Part shown: piece after piece, positions 17,301 to 30,400 of the stretch
Layout of the letters: every line of letters starts with the position of its first letter
How positions within the stretch are numbered: the stretch's first letter is position 1
Assembly: GCA_030141605.1 (NCBI GenBank)
Contig: JAQGDQ010000785.1
Location: forward strand, 31,970 to 95,969
Direction: 5' to 3'
Origin: Tubiluchus corallicola
Taxonomy: Eukaryota > Priapulida > Priapulimorpha > Priapulimorphida > Tubiluchidae
Length of the DNA stretch: 64,000 nt
Program-made: the position numbers and the translations under genes
Notes under the pieces: generated by a model
The model's database searches: none
What the model was told of the DNA's origin: nothing
Seen by the model: the letters and a program-made list of their open reading frames with translations, nothing else

Positions 17301-20300
17301 GGGAAGGTCAACGCATGCTGTCCTTTGAGTTGCATTGGTTACTAAGATAAGGAGAGGTGGTTTGTCTTCGTGTCAATGCTCTCTTCTGACCAAGCTTAGA
17401 GTTTTCCTGCTACCACCTGAGGGGAGTTAGGTAGAGTTCTTCTTGGTTCATGTCTGTGTCATGCTTTTTGTTCTAATTAACCTAGCTATATTTCTTTCAA
17501 CTAAATTTAACAAACAATAATAGCCAACAGTGTTATTCAATTCAACTGTGCTTTATTCTCGTTATGTAGAAATCATTATTACGCTGCCCTGGCCCCACTT
17601 CTGCAGGCCCAAACCATCACCAGATGGCGTGGTTCCCCTAGCAGTTCAATATATTATGCAGTAAAAAATAAAAATGCGAATTATATAAGGATACACGCAG
17701 GATCGTCCATATCAGGTTCTGTAGAATCAAAGTACGGATGACTAGCAAGTAACTCCGGAATTAACGGCAGGGTAAGACTTGCATGAGCTTTACCAACGTT
17801 CTTCAAGCACCTAGAAATGTGAGATTATTTTTACATGGTTAATTTAACTATTTCTTGCCGATGTGGCTGTGTGTTATGCTAATACAGTAACATCTATTCT
17901 GACTGTTTGCAGCTTTGAGCAAAAGGTCATCACATTTCCGCATTTAGGACTAAATAATTTGAACAATTACACAGCAAAAATTAATGATTCTTTCAAAATC
18001 ACTTTTCAAGTTGTTATTGAGTTACTCTGATTTAAATTTAATTTTATTGAGTTACTCTGATTTAAATTTAATTTTACTGAGTTACTCTGATTTAAATTTA
18101 ATTTTATGGAGTTACTACAATTTAAATTTAATTTTATTGAGTTACTCTGATTTAAATTTAATTTTATTGAGTTACTCTGATTTAAATTTAATTTTATTGA
18201 GTTAGTCTGATTTAAATTTAATTTTATTGAGTTACTCTGAATTTAGACACACACAGAAAACTATGGATCAGAACCAAATAGCATCAATAGGTCTGCATTT
18301 GACACAATAGAAAGGTGTTTATTTTACTACAGAAGCATAAGCAGAATGAACTAGACCTACACAGACGTGCACAGGCTTAACAACATCCATTAATGGGAGC
18401 AGACTAACAGGCATGCAATCACTGCACCATATAATTATACTGAAGGTAAGTCAGTTAGTAGAATGCTACAAGATTAGCACCTAGATGGCAGCACCTTACT
18501 ACAATGTACATATAACAACTTCCACGCATTCAGTTGAATAGAAATAAATTCATTAGACTCGCTACGAATTTTGAAATGCTCTACAGTGAAATGTGTTACA
18601 AGGTGTTGACCATTCACCTTCACAGATTTTTAGCTTTAGACATTTATTGCGAAAAGTCATGTGTAAGAATTACATACTTCCATACTGATATACGATCCTG
18701 AGGATATCTCGTTAGATTAGCAAGGAGCTGGTGAATACACATCCTTATGCATTCCGTTGTACTTAAAGTAGAAGCACCCAGTAATTCATGAATACCTTCC
18801 CGTATCTCATATGAACTGTCCTACAAAAATAAAAATCAGATTGTTTATTGTTTTTAAAATGCTGTTTATTATCTTTATCATATTTTCTTCAGATTTGGGA
18901 ACAAATTACCATATATACTTATGTACAAGTCGATGTGCATTTTGAGACCGAAAATTGCACCATTTTATATGTTACCTGTGTACACGTCGACCATAAAATA
19001 TTAAGATTTTCCAGAGTAAATGATGTCAATAATTCCTTCCCATTTGAAGAAAAAATAATTTACTAAAATTAATAGCTCTGCGTATTTGTGTTTTATATAC
19101 GCGTGTATGCGTATTGGTTAATTTATAAGCCCAAACTTAGAAAAGCCCTGGAAATCGTGCAGAAATTCACATTGTTTCAAAAAGAATGCCCAGCCTCCGC
19201 ACGCATACGTGGCTAAAAACCAGCAAAGGGTGAGCTCGAAAACTAAATTTAATAAATTTAAGCAATGATTAGTGAATGGACAGATGACCACAGGGTTCAA
19301 CATTCTTTCTGGTCGTTCTTATTCGTACAGTAATTCTGGTTATTTCTCCTTTTAATGTAAACGTACAGTGCAGTGCACCACGTAGTCCAATGTCTTGTCT
19401 TAACTATTTAGTTTTAATAATGAACTATGTTCTGGTCCCATCACAACTGCGTGCATTAAGCAGGTATGCCACTGAGTGCTCAATTCTAATTTGCCCTGTG
19501 CCGAAGCTCGTAAAAAAATACATCATAAAGATCTTCCGCCCTCTGCAGCCGTGCTGCTACTAAGCACAAAACATTGGTTAGTTTTCATTATTGCAAAATG
19601 TAAAAGAACTGAGATACGTTCCAGAGGCAAAAATCACTGCTGCTTAAATCATATAAATTAAAAGTTTTATGGGTTTTGCTCAAGTTTCTATTGATTAATT
19701 TCTTTCTGTTTGCTTGAAACCACCTATATGTTTTACTAACCTAGCTAGCAGTTTCTCTTTCATTAACATTTAAGTCTAGGCAGCGGTTAAACAATAAACA
19801 CTGCAGCAGAGTCAAAGCCAAGTGCTGGGCGACCTTGGGAATTTTATCTAGTCTGGTTACTATAGCAACAGGTTGCACGCAAAATTCCTTGTTTCCAGGT
19901 CTAACTTGATACAAATGACTAGCGTTTAGTGGTCAGTCTTGAAGCAAAAAAACGTACATTTGTATAATAATTGCACTGCTTACTTTACTAGTGCATTTTT
20001 AGAACAATACGTTCTGTTTTAATGTATTAAATTAGTTAGAAAAGCTGCTGATAAATCAAAAATTTGATTCGAGCAAAGTAAAAAATTGTTGTTAAAATGA
20101 AACAGTGCGTTACTAAGTGAAAAAAGGTGTAGAATAATCAGCGTCCTTAAAATGAAACGTCGCTAAACAGGGAGTCATTAAGCGAGGATTTACTGTACTA
20201 GATCTACAAACCTGCAACACGGCTAGGACTAGATCTACAAACCTGCAACACGGCTAGAACAGTCTCTAACTGATCTTCACGCAACACAATGTGAGCCACC

Positions 20301-23300
20301 AACTTGAGTAGACAGTTAATCAAGCAGGCGTACAGATTCTACTGTACTAGATCTACAAACCTGCAACACGGCTAGGACTAGATCTACAAACCTGCAACAC
20401 GGCTAGCACAGTCTCTAACTGATCTTCACGCAACACAATGTGAGCCACCAACTTGAGTAGACAGTTAATGGCAAGCAAGCGTACAGATTCTATTTCATCA
20501 TTGAACATGTCGACGAGGAAATCCAGACTTTTCACGGCAAAATCAGCGTGAACGTGCGCAAGCTCACACATAGACATCACAGCTGCACTACGAGCTTCTA
20601 CAAGTGTAAAAAAGTATCAATATAATTTCCGTAAACAATGACAACAAATAACAACAAACTGCATCCCCTTAAAGGCCCATATGTCTAGCATTTTTCTCGT
20701 TGTCAAAATAAAAATGCCCATAAAAAACATTAATCGCAGCGAGAGGCGATATTGCACTTTTAAACGCTCACGAAAACAGCTAACACTGTAGCAAGAAAAA
20801 AGCTTTTGCACTGGAAGTAGATGCCTCTAAATTTATAGCAGAAACTTGAAGCAATAAGGCTAACCTTGCATGCGCTTTGCTGCACGCAACCACAAGTTGA
20901 AGATTACTGATATTACCTGTCCTACAAGCACAAGTATGGCAGCATAAGCGATATTTTCGCGAATTTCTGAAGATTTTAATAGAAATCCCTGAAATTCTTT
21001 AAAAAAATTATAACTATTTAGGTAATTAAACTATTTAGTATATTTTTCCTACCGACTCTAATGTTTTCGCAATCGGCAGATGTACACAAAGAAAAATAGA
21101 AACACAAAAGGTGCAAAATCCGATAAATATTTTTGCCAGAACAAGATGCATCAAAATGACTGGATCCCGTACATCTCTGGTATATTTTAGTATATATCTC
21201 AATTCCACTGCTTTCTTTGCAACATCCTGCATTATTGGGCAATAATTTCATCACTTGCAGCTGCTCATACTTTTACTGTTTTAACATTTGTTAACTTGTT
21301 TGAAGTATTTTCATCAATTTAAAAATTTAACATAATTTTAACTACTCCACTACCTAAGAATTCGTCTTCGAGGCCGTGTACAAAAGCACCACAAGCACCG
21401 GTGTTTATCACCGTTACACTTTCGGCACTGAGTAACTCCATGGGAGCATCGGAAGCCCACTTGTTACCGGTGGCCCACTCGCCCTTCTCAAAGTGCTTCT
21501 TTTGTCTTTCGTGTGCTCCAGCTTTCCTCTAAAACATGATTCATTGTTACAAAAAGAAATAAGAATTATACAAAAGTAATAGTACATCCCAATAACATAT
21601 ACGAGATTATAAGGTTGTTGTATCATTATTGTCAATTTCAGTCACTGGGCTTCCTTAGTATGTAAAAACTACATGACAATACTGTATTGTTATTGTCAAT
21701 TTCAGTCACTGGGCTTCCTTAGTATGTAAAAACTACATGACAATAATGTATTGTTATTGTCAATTTCAGTCACTGGGCTTCCTTAGTATGTAACAACTGC
21801 ATGACAATACTGTATTGTTATTGTCAATTTCAGTCACTGGGCTTCCTTAGTATGTAAAAACTGCATGACAATACTGTATTGTTATTGTCAATTTCGGTCA
21901 CTGGGTTTCCTTAGTATGTAAAAACTGCATGACAATACTGTATTGTTATTGTCAATTTCAGTCACTGGGCTTCCTTAGTATGTAAAAACTGCATGACAAT
22001 ACTGTATTGTTATTGTCCATTTCAGTCACTGGGTTACCATAGTGTCTAAACACTGCATGACAATAAGGTATCGTCATTACCTCGGACAGTTAAAGTTTGT
22101 TGTACTTTCAAAGTTAAGCACAGCTCAGCGAATCCAACTAAAACAGGCAATAGCGCCTTTTTGAAATATTAGCATGGCCGCCAAGTAGGAGCTGTACCGT
22201 GAAAAGGATGATCATGAACTGCAGCGTTATATCAGTGTGATGTAGAGCTTATTCTCGTGGCATTACATCAGCATCTTATAGCAATCTTCGCTTAAGCAAA
22301 CATGTTTGATGTGCAAGGAAGATGCCTACTATAGTTTGTGGCAAGCGATAGCTATGTTCGGTTGCCGTTAATTAACTTTCCAAGCTAATTTTTCAAATAT
22401 TAGAAATAATTGCTAACTTTTATATGCAAGAAAATGTATATTTTGGACAGTAAATTAAAATGAGATTGAGTGTAATCAGTCGTCCGATTTTCTTATAACT
22501 GTTAAAAATGGAATGACATTGAAAATTGCACCACAAACAAACACTTACCCTCATATTAGACATGAGTTTCTTATCCAAAGTTTGTTCCAGAAATTTGCTG
22601 CTAACTTGATGCATTGAACCCAACAATCTAGCAGCTTCAGCTCTAACTTTCATGCTGGTGTCGTTTAACATAAAACAAATCTTTGCAAAACCGTCATCAA
22701 CTAGCCGAATGGATTCTTTATCAGGTGCTTCAACCATCCTGCAAACATGACTTAAGCATAATGTCAACCATCCTGCAAACACGACTTAAGCATAATGTCA
22801 ACCATCCTGCAAACGTGACTTAAGCATAATGTCAACCATCCTGCAAACACGACTTAAGCATAATGTCAACCATCCTGCAAACACGACTTAAGCATAATGT
22901 CAACCATCCTGCAAACATGACTTAAGCATAATGTCAACCATCCTGCAAACACGACTTAAGCATAATGTCAACCATCCTGCAAACGTGACTTAAGCATAAT
23001 GTCAACCATCCTGCAAACACGACTTAAGCATAATGTCAACCATCCTGCAAACACGACTTAAGCATAATGTCAACCATCCTGCAAACACGACTTAAGCATA
23101 ATGTAATAAGTAATTACTGTATTCTACAAGAAAAAGTCATTTTAATTAACAACAGGGAAACTTAGAGTTGAGAAATAGGAAAGATGCTAAAGTGCCCAAC
23201 ATTTCATTTTTGGAATGAAGTTTGGAATTTAAGAGATCTTATTCATCTATGTAGAGAGTTTATAAAAAAGACCCACAGAACTTCTTCTAAAGGTCTTGCG

Positions 23301-26300
23301 AAACACCAAACCAAACATTTTTAAGTTGGCTCATAAAAATTTCAGCAATCATTTTAAAAACTGAGTAAGTGGTTTTAAATATCACCAACAGGAGTAACAA
23401 TAAGTGACCAATGAACGAGCCTATAATGACCACTGACAAGCAGATGACCGGAATGGCACTGGACACCTAAAGAACGCGGATTTTCGTTTTCCGTTTCTCC
23501 CAGTGACCTTAATTCGATAAATAAACCATCACTAAAAAATAGGTCAAGATTTTCAACTTGACACGTGCATTGTTGCAAATGATAAAACTAGTAATAATAT
23601 ATGCGAAAAAAACTCAACGGAATATCTTAAAGTTTGTGAGGTCAATTTTTTGCAATTTAGATTAGATTAGATATTGTTACCCTAAACCTCTACACAGGTG
23701 TCTCTTTTCTGTAATAAAGATGAGCTATTTTTAACAATCAGTTTTAACACCTTTCAGGATAGGTTTGCGTCATCTTCCAGAAAAGTTTCATGGCAGCGAG
23801 TCTAACGCCCTCGTAGCTGTCGGACAGGGAGCGGCCGGCTTGTTCGTAAGCGTTCGTGTGTAGTTCAATTCCCCGATCATGTAGGTTGAGCTAAAAGTAA
23901 GAATGCATAGTTAAAAACTGTACCATGAAATACGAGATAAGTGGGCAAATTCATCAGTCAGTCAGTGGCGGCTCGTGTGCAGGCACTGTGAAACTGCAGC
24001 ACCCCCTATTTTTACCCGATATTAAAAAGCCAAAAAGTTAATTTGCCAACTAAATCTGTCTTGTCTTCGTATCACAGTGATTATATTTTTAGCAAGATGC
24101 AATGCACACAGTAAAATGTACATTCAATACTCGGTGATAGACATACTGGATGTAGAGGGTTGTGGCAAAACTGGAACCTATCTCATCAACGATAATACTC
24201 TAGAACAGAGACATTGCCGATTACTAAGCTAATGCAGTAGGTGCAGTGTATTAGACTCATGGTAATGTAGAATCAATCACCTAACTGTCTAAAAATGTCT
24301 AATATGGGCTGCTCCTAGGCAAAAAAACTGTCGACAATTGACTCAAATAAATAGCTTGGCATAATTGACTCTAAACCACTTCCACACGTTGATTAAACCA
24401 CTAAATGCGCCGATATACAAGCGGCACAAGAGACGATACATGTTGTTTGGATGTAAGCAAAGTGATGGCCTGGCAACTAGCGATCAGCTTGCGAAATAAT
24501 GGACGGTGTCATAGCATAGAGGACTTTTTAACGGTCCAGATTTTGTCTGATTCTTCCAATATCCATAAAAGCGAGGTCCGGCAGACCGAGATACGAGTGT
24601 ATTGATGTGGTTTTGATAAAGAGACACAATTTGGTACACAATTTCTCAAAACTTATTTTTCTACGTCTATTTAATAGTTAAATGCTCGAATACTATGTGG
24701 AGGGATTCAAATTTCGAATTCTACACATACCAACGCTTGAAATGCACTGCTTCTGACCCTGGGATCCTGATCTTCAGTCAGTTCACCTAGCAACGTGTGC
24801 ACGGTAGAAAACTGCTCTTGCGAACTGTGTGCGGAAACCAAGTCTGCAATGAGTTCGATGCAGCGAATCCGAACTAGATGATCGTTCACTGTAAGATACT
24901 AAATACATAATCCACATATTAGAAAATACAACCACATGAATTAGAGTTACCAGTGGTGACTATCAAGCAATTATAATTTTTAACTCTTTCGCTACTTTGC
25001 ACTAGTCTTCGGATAGACTTGAATGGCTTAAAGCAAAATCGAACCCAATCTTAAACTGTAGGTCAAACAACCTAAAATATTGAAAGGAAACCTGCTTTTT
25101 TACAAAAATGACTTACATGGAAGAATTACCACCAGACAAATACAATTTTGCATTCGCACCACTAGTTCTTCGCTATTACATGCATTCCGCCATTCACTAG
25201 TAAGACGGGCACTAACGCCTGCATTGCGGAAATGCATTGTAGAAAAACAGGTGCTGTACCTCTCGGTTCAAATGTGTTCATTTCTGACATACTGCACACG
25301 TCGACAACTCATGCGTGAGCACAGAGGTAAATTTGAAGTTTGAATCTTTACCTTAAAACTTGCCTAGTTTTAGTACAACACACTGAATCTCTTACAGTAC
25401 CACTGTACTTCACAAACACGTGCAACACGCTAGTGAAACATTTTTGATGTTGAAATTTATGTTAGTTTGTGATGTCATTAAATTGGGCTAGTGCGCTGTT
25501 AACTGAGCTTTAATCTATTATTTAATTATCAGAAATGTTTTGCAGTATTAACTGTATTAAATGTGTAGTTTTTGCACTTGAAAATGGGGTAGTTGTGATG
25601 ATCGGTTATACCATCCATCATTGTCGCAACACCTATTTTGATATATCTTTCATATGTTGTTGTGTGTGCATAAATAATGATCTAATTACTTTATTGATTT
25701 ATTGCGCTGTTTATTTAAATTTACATTACATTGTGTGTTTTTGTAAGATTTTGACAGTAGATGGCTCTGGCCGCTTATTTCTCTGCTTACCTGTAATTAG
25801 GTTACCTGAAAATTCGAATACCAAATGGCTTCAACCTGTTTTGGGATCTTACTACAGAGTTTGTGTTTTACACTAGTTATGTTCTGACTGTCAAAGTTAC
25901 AGGGTGGTGGAGTTTTGCTGGTTAGTCCACATCCTGAGGTTATTTTATATGGCTGAACACCAAGTTTGGTGTGAACCTGTCTTTAATGGTACTCGTATGC
26001 AGTGAGATGATTTGGCACAAAGACAATGGTTTTGTCTACTTTTGTTTATTCATTGTTTGCTGTGATGACACTGTCTTGACATTCCAAGAAGCAAGTGTTT
26101 GGTAACCATATTTCCACCTGCAGAATAGGACTCAAATTCTCGCCCAATAGTAGTGGAAAACCAGTCGAGAACCAGTTCTACCTGGACCAATGGTCTGTCT
26201 GTTAGTCTGAACTGAAGGTTCTGTTTGTCACCCTGCAAAAAGGACGATATCTGGCTTTATTACTGGGAGTCTGAGGCAACCAGGCAAGAGTTCAATCCCG

Positions 26301-27454
26301 AGGCAACCAGGTACGAGTTCAACCGCTGAATTGCTGGAGCAGTTTTAAAGCGTGGTCCATGCAGAGGCTGGGTTGATGACCACTGGTAAAGAACTGCTGG
26401 CGAGGACGTGGCTGACTGCTGGAGATGAAAAGCTGATGTGGTATGGTTGGAGACTCAAGAGCGTGGTTGATAGATCCGGAAGCCTGATGAGAGACAGAAG
26501 CGTAGCCGGCCAACGTTACTTTTGGGGGAATTAGGTATTGTTCGAAATTGTTATCAATTTAATTTGCTATTGTTGTTTTACTGATTAAATTCTAAATCTA
26601 AATATTAGCTTTTAGTTCCGTTTTCGTTCTGATAAAATAATTTGCACGTGCACACAAGTGTTTCACCAGTGACACGGATTCACGTAGCCTACACAAATGA
26701 ATGATTATCCTGTAGATTTAGCATATAAAAGTGACAGAAACGCTCGAGAACCCTGAACACAGTACTCTGATTTCTTAACGTCCTGACTTAGTTATTACAC
26801 GGCGTCACAGTAGTATATGAAAAATGATTCTGTCTTCATTTAAGCTTAGTTGTACCTCTAGTGCATTAGCTATAATATCAATACATTTCTTCATCACAAT
26901 TAAGTATTTCCTATTATATCCACCCAGTTGCAAAAATTTGGGAAAAAAAGCCCTGATAAAGCAACTGACACGTTTGGTTGAATGCCACTTCAAGAATAAA
27001 GCTTGAGGTCTACAGTACTGTGACTGACTACAGCAAAAACAAACCAACTTTAAAGGTGCTACAAATTTGCACATTTAAGCAGTGAAGCACTGGAATTAGA
27101 TCACAGTAAATCACGAAAATGTATTCAGAAAAAAATAAAATTAGATCTTAGCAAATTATGGAAATACATTCAGTAAAAAATAAAGTTAAAACTCAGTAAA
27201 ATATGAATGCACATTCAGTAAAAACTAATAACTATCAATTTAGAGTTAAAACTACCCACCTTCTTTGCTACTTCCATAAGAGTTTTGTGCAGTTTAGCAT
27301 CATTTGGTGAATGGTTACCAATAAGTAACAAAGTCTGTACAATTTGAGCCAAAACTTTCTCAGAATCTAAAAACAAGAAATTATTTGATTAATAAAAATT
27401 ATTATCGTATATATTAATTCTACTGGTATATATATATATATATATATATATACC

Positions 27455-27489
<35 letters not shown>

Positions 27490-30400
27490 TAAGATTCAAG
27501 GCTACAGCTCGGACGACGGAACCATTTGCGGCGATCTATACATCAAACGAAAAGTGTCGATCTAGTGTCTGGAAGGAACGGGGACGAAAACCTCCAAAAA
27601 TGGCCATTTTTCGGCCGTTTTTTTGCAAAACTTATACGTCTGACATCTCAAGAACGGGAATGGGCCAAGGCGGCCATGGATAGATAGCCCGTTCAGCGGT
27701 GGGTGTAGTAGGCATATTTAGAATTTGCGAGACGGCCACGGCGTCCCATAACGGGCGTTTTCCCGGACCCAACTCGCGAATTTTTCGAAATTTTGATCAA
27801 ACAGCCTGCAGAAAAAACGTTCTAGCGACGCCTGGTGGGACTCTCGGAAGGAGATACACGGCTCTTTAGAAAGAGGAAGAACAGGGCTACACGATGATGT
27901 GGGCTATATGTTAGGACAGGTCCATTATTATTATTTTGTTATTTCCTATGTACAAGATATTGAGCAATTCGCTTAAAAAATAACATCACTCCACAATAGT
28001 GCGATATGTGATCAGCTGATAAAGAAGACCAGCTCATAGTGCAATGTGTACTGCTATAATTTTACTGCTACAGAAGTACCAAAAGAGGATACATAAGCAA
28101 AAACTGAAGAGATACCTGGCAACAAAGTAAGCGGGTAGAGCAAAGAAAGCAAGAACTATTTAATTGAGAAAAACAGTCAAGCAAGCTAGAGTAGATTAGA
28201 TTAGATTAGATTTATTGACTAACAATTACAAATACACAGAGAAAGAACTTAACAAGGAGAAAATTAGTCCAGCAAGAACAATAGTCAAATTGATCATGTA
28301 ACAATTAAAATAACTTCAAACAATCAGATACAAAACTAATGACTAGCTTAGTATCCTGGTGAGTGAAAATATTTAGTAGAGATGTTAATATCGTTAAAAA
28401 CAGTCTTGTTTCTGGCATATGCAGTTTTTTCAATAGCACGTGCTCTTCATCTTGAACTGCACCGTTAGCACAGAGTGCACAGTCACATACGAGCGTATGT
28501 CTCGGCCTATGCCTCCATCTTCCAGTTTCTATGAGTCTATGAGCGGATAACGTGCAATGAGTCCATCAAATTCTATCCTCTTCTGACAAACCCAGAGTAG
28601 ACTTTGAATACAATGGAAGAGACTTAAGTGAAGGATTCGTTGTTCTATAAGTTACCAAGCGGCTTCTTTCAGATATGCGAACACGCTCTGAACGGTTCAC
28701 CTTGTCTGGATGCTGTGGATGAAAACTTCTAACTACACTCCATTGTCACACAAGCAAGAACACGTTATATTTACATGATTGTCAGAATGGAAGATTTAAA
28801 GTGACTGCGTCATCAATCAATCGGGTGGAATGATTCAGTTTCAAAAATAAGTTCAACAATATGGACATTTTTACACAGCAGACATATTTTTACTCTTCTT
28901 GTTATTCCCACCATCCATCTCAACATCCTCATCTCCACCACACCCATTTTCTTCTCTTCGGTCTTCTTTAGAGAAGCTGCTTCCAGCCCATAGATTAGAG
29001 CGGGTCTGACTACTTCTCACCGACTCATTCATAGCAGGTTTTGGCGCAGTTTTACAGGCGAATGCCCTTCCTGACCCTAACCCTCCCTATTTATCCGGGC
29101 TTGGGACCGGTATTAAGTTAGGCTGGCTTCCGCCCCCCCCCCCCAGTGGCTAGGTTTAACAAGAAGCGATAAAATTAGAAATAATAATATCAGAGGAACA
29201 GTAAAAGTAGTGGAAGCCTCGCAAGATTGCGATGGTATGGACACCTGAAAAGAAGAGTCGGTGAAGATCATGTGGAAAGGGAAGACATAAATGAAGAGAA
29301 GGTAAACAAGAGGAAGGCGTGGAGAAGACTCATTCACAACGGCGACCCCACGTAGGGAAAAGCTGGGAAGAAGAAGAAGAAGAAGACATATTTTTACTCT
29401 GTCATTTAAGTGAGTCAAAAAATCATCTGAAATTTAAAATAAACTGATAATTTTTCTTCCGTAATTAGCTCGTGATCTCCGCATGACTATTATAAAGTGA
29501 TTAGTTTACATACCTTCTTGTTTAAGACACGAAATCAAATCACCAACAATCCAGTTGCTGTCAAAGTTTGGAGCGTGAACAAGAGTTCCTATTAGAGAGA
29601 CAACTTGCACACGAACATGTGATTCTTTCTCCTTGTAGAAATGGTCTAACAGCTGCCTAAATTAAGAAAACAATTCAGGTCATTTTGAAGCACAAGAAGA
29701 CACTCTTAATAAACAAACCTTAAAAAATTTGTCGTGAAATTTTATATCACTACATGCTGTGCTATTGCATATCAGGGCTGTGGATTCCTAGAGTCGGAGT
29801 CGGCAGTGAATCTACTGCTAAAGGAGTCGGATTTGTTAAAACTTAGAGTTTTGAAGTTGGAGTCAGGACTCGGAAGTACACTTTTTGTTAGAGGATTCGG
29901 TGTTAGAGTCGGTAAAAACAGACAAAACCTCAAAATCCAGTTACTTTTAACTTTTAACACATAATGTCCCTTTAGGAATGCTTTCATATTGGTTTTGTAT
30001 GCAGGGAGACTGTTTTTCGAACATAAGAAGTAACTATGAAATGCTACTGTAGCTAAATATTAGGAGTAACATAAACTATTACTTAAAGGCAGGAGTCGGA
30101 ATTGGAGTCAGGAGTTAGTGCTTCTAAGATTTTAGAAGTCGGAGTTGGATTTAAAATTTCATGAGCCGGCGGAGTCAGTTGGAGCCAGCGTTAGGAGTTT
30201 AATGTACTGACTCCACAACCCTGCTGCATACAGGGCTTGCATAAGCAGTAACGCTGTATAAAACTTGTAAATTTAAACTCCCACGATCATTGCTGGGCGC
30301 ACCCATTTTGACGGCAGGTCATGGGAAACAAGTTTAGATAACATTACATAAAGTGCGAAAAAATAATCAAAGCATTCGCAACATTTTTACTTCAACTAAA

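Larger units (their letters stand above)
24899..27259 (-). other. INTS4 intron 4
   Basis: About 2.4 kb. Parts of 25,010-25,470 match pieces of the 50.1-50.9 kb repeat region. A GC-richer block at about 26,050-26,530 is unrecognised. Donor AAGAAG|GTGGGT. Confidence 0.6.
27367..29513 (-). other. INTS4 intron 3
   Basis: About 2.1 kb made mostly of repeats: (TA)n at 27,427-27,492, a GC-rich block 27,493-27,915, a minus-strand non-LTR relic 28,190-28,725 and a plus-strand RTE-like tail 29,150-29,390. Donor GAAG|GTATGT. Confidence 0.7.

Noticed and set aside
17691-17700. Alternative INTS4 exon 11 donor GC|GTGTAT
   Set aside because: Joining there to exon 12 gives a TAG at once; shifting two bases to GTATCC restores the family-conserved tyrosine and frame.
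17984-18205. 73-codon ORF with a decapeptide repeat
   Set aside because: A 30-bp minisatellite in an INTS4 intron; no start context or similarity.
22734-23104. CRISPR-like appearance of the 34-bp direct repeats (also 9,232-9,893)
   Set aside because: Units are contiguous without spacers, lie in introns of an animal gene, and there are no cas genes.
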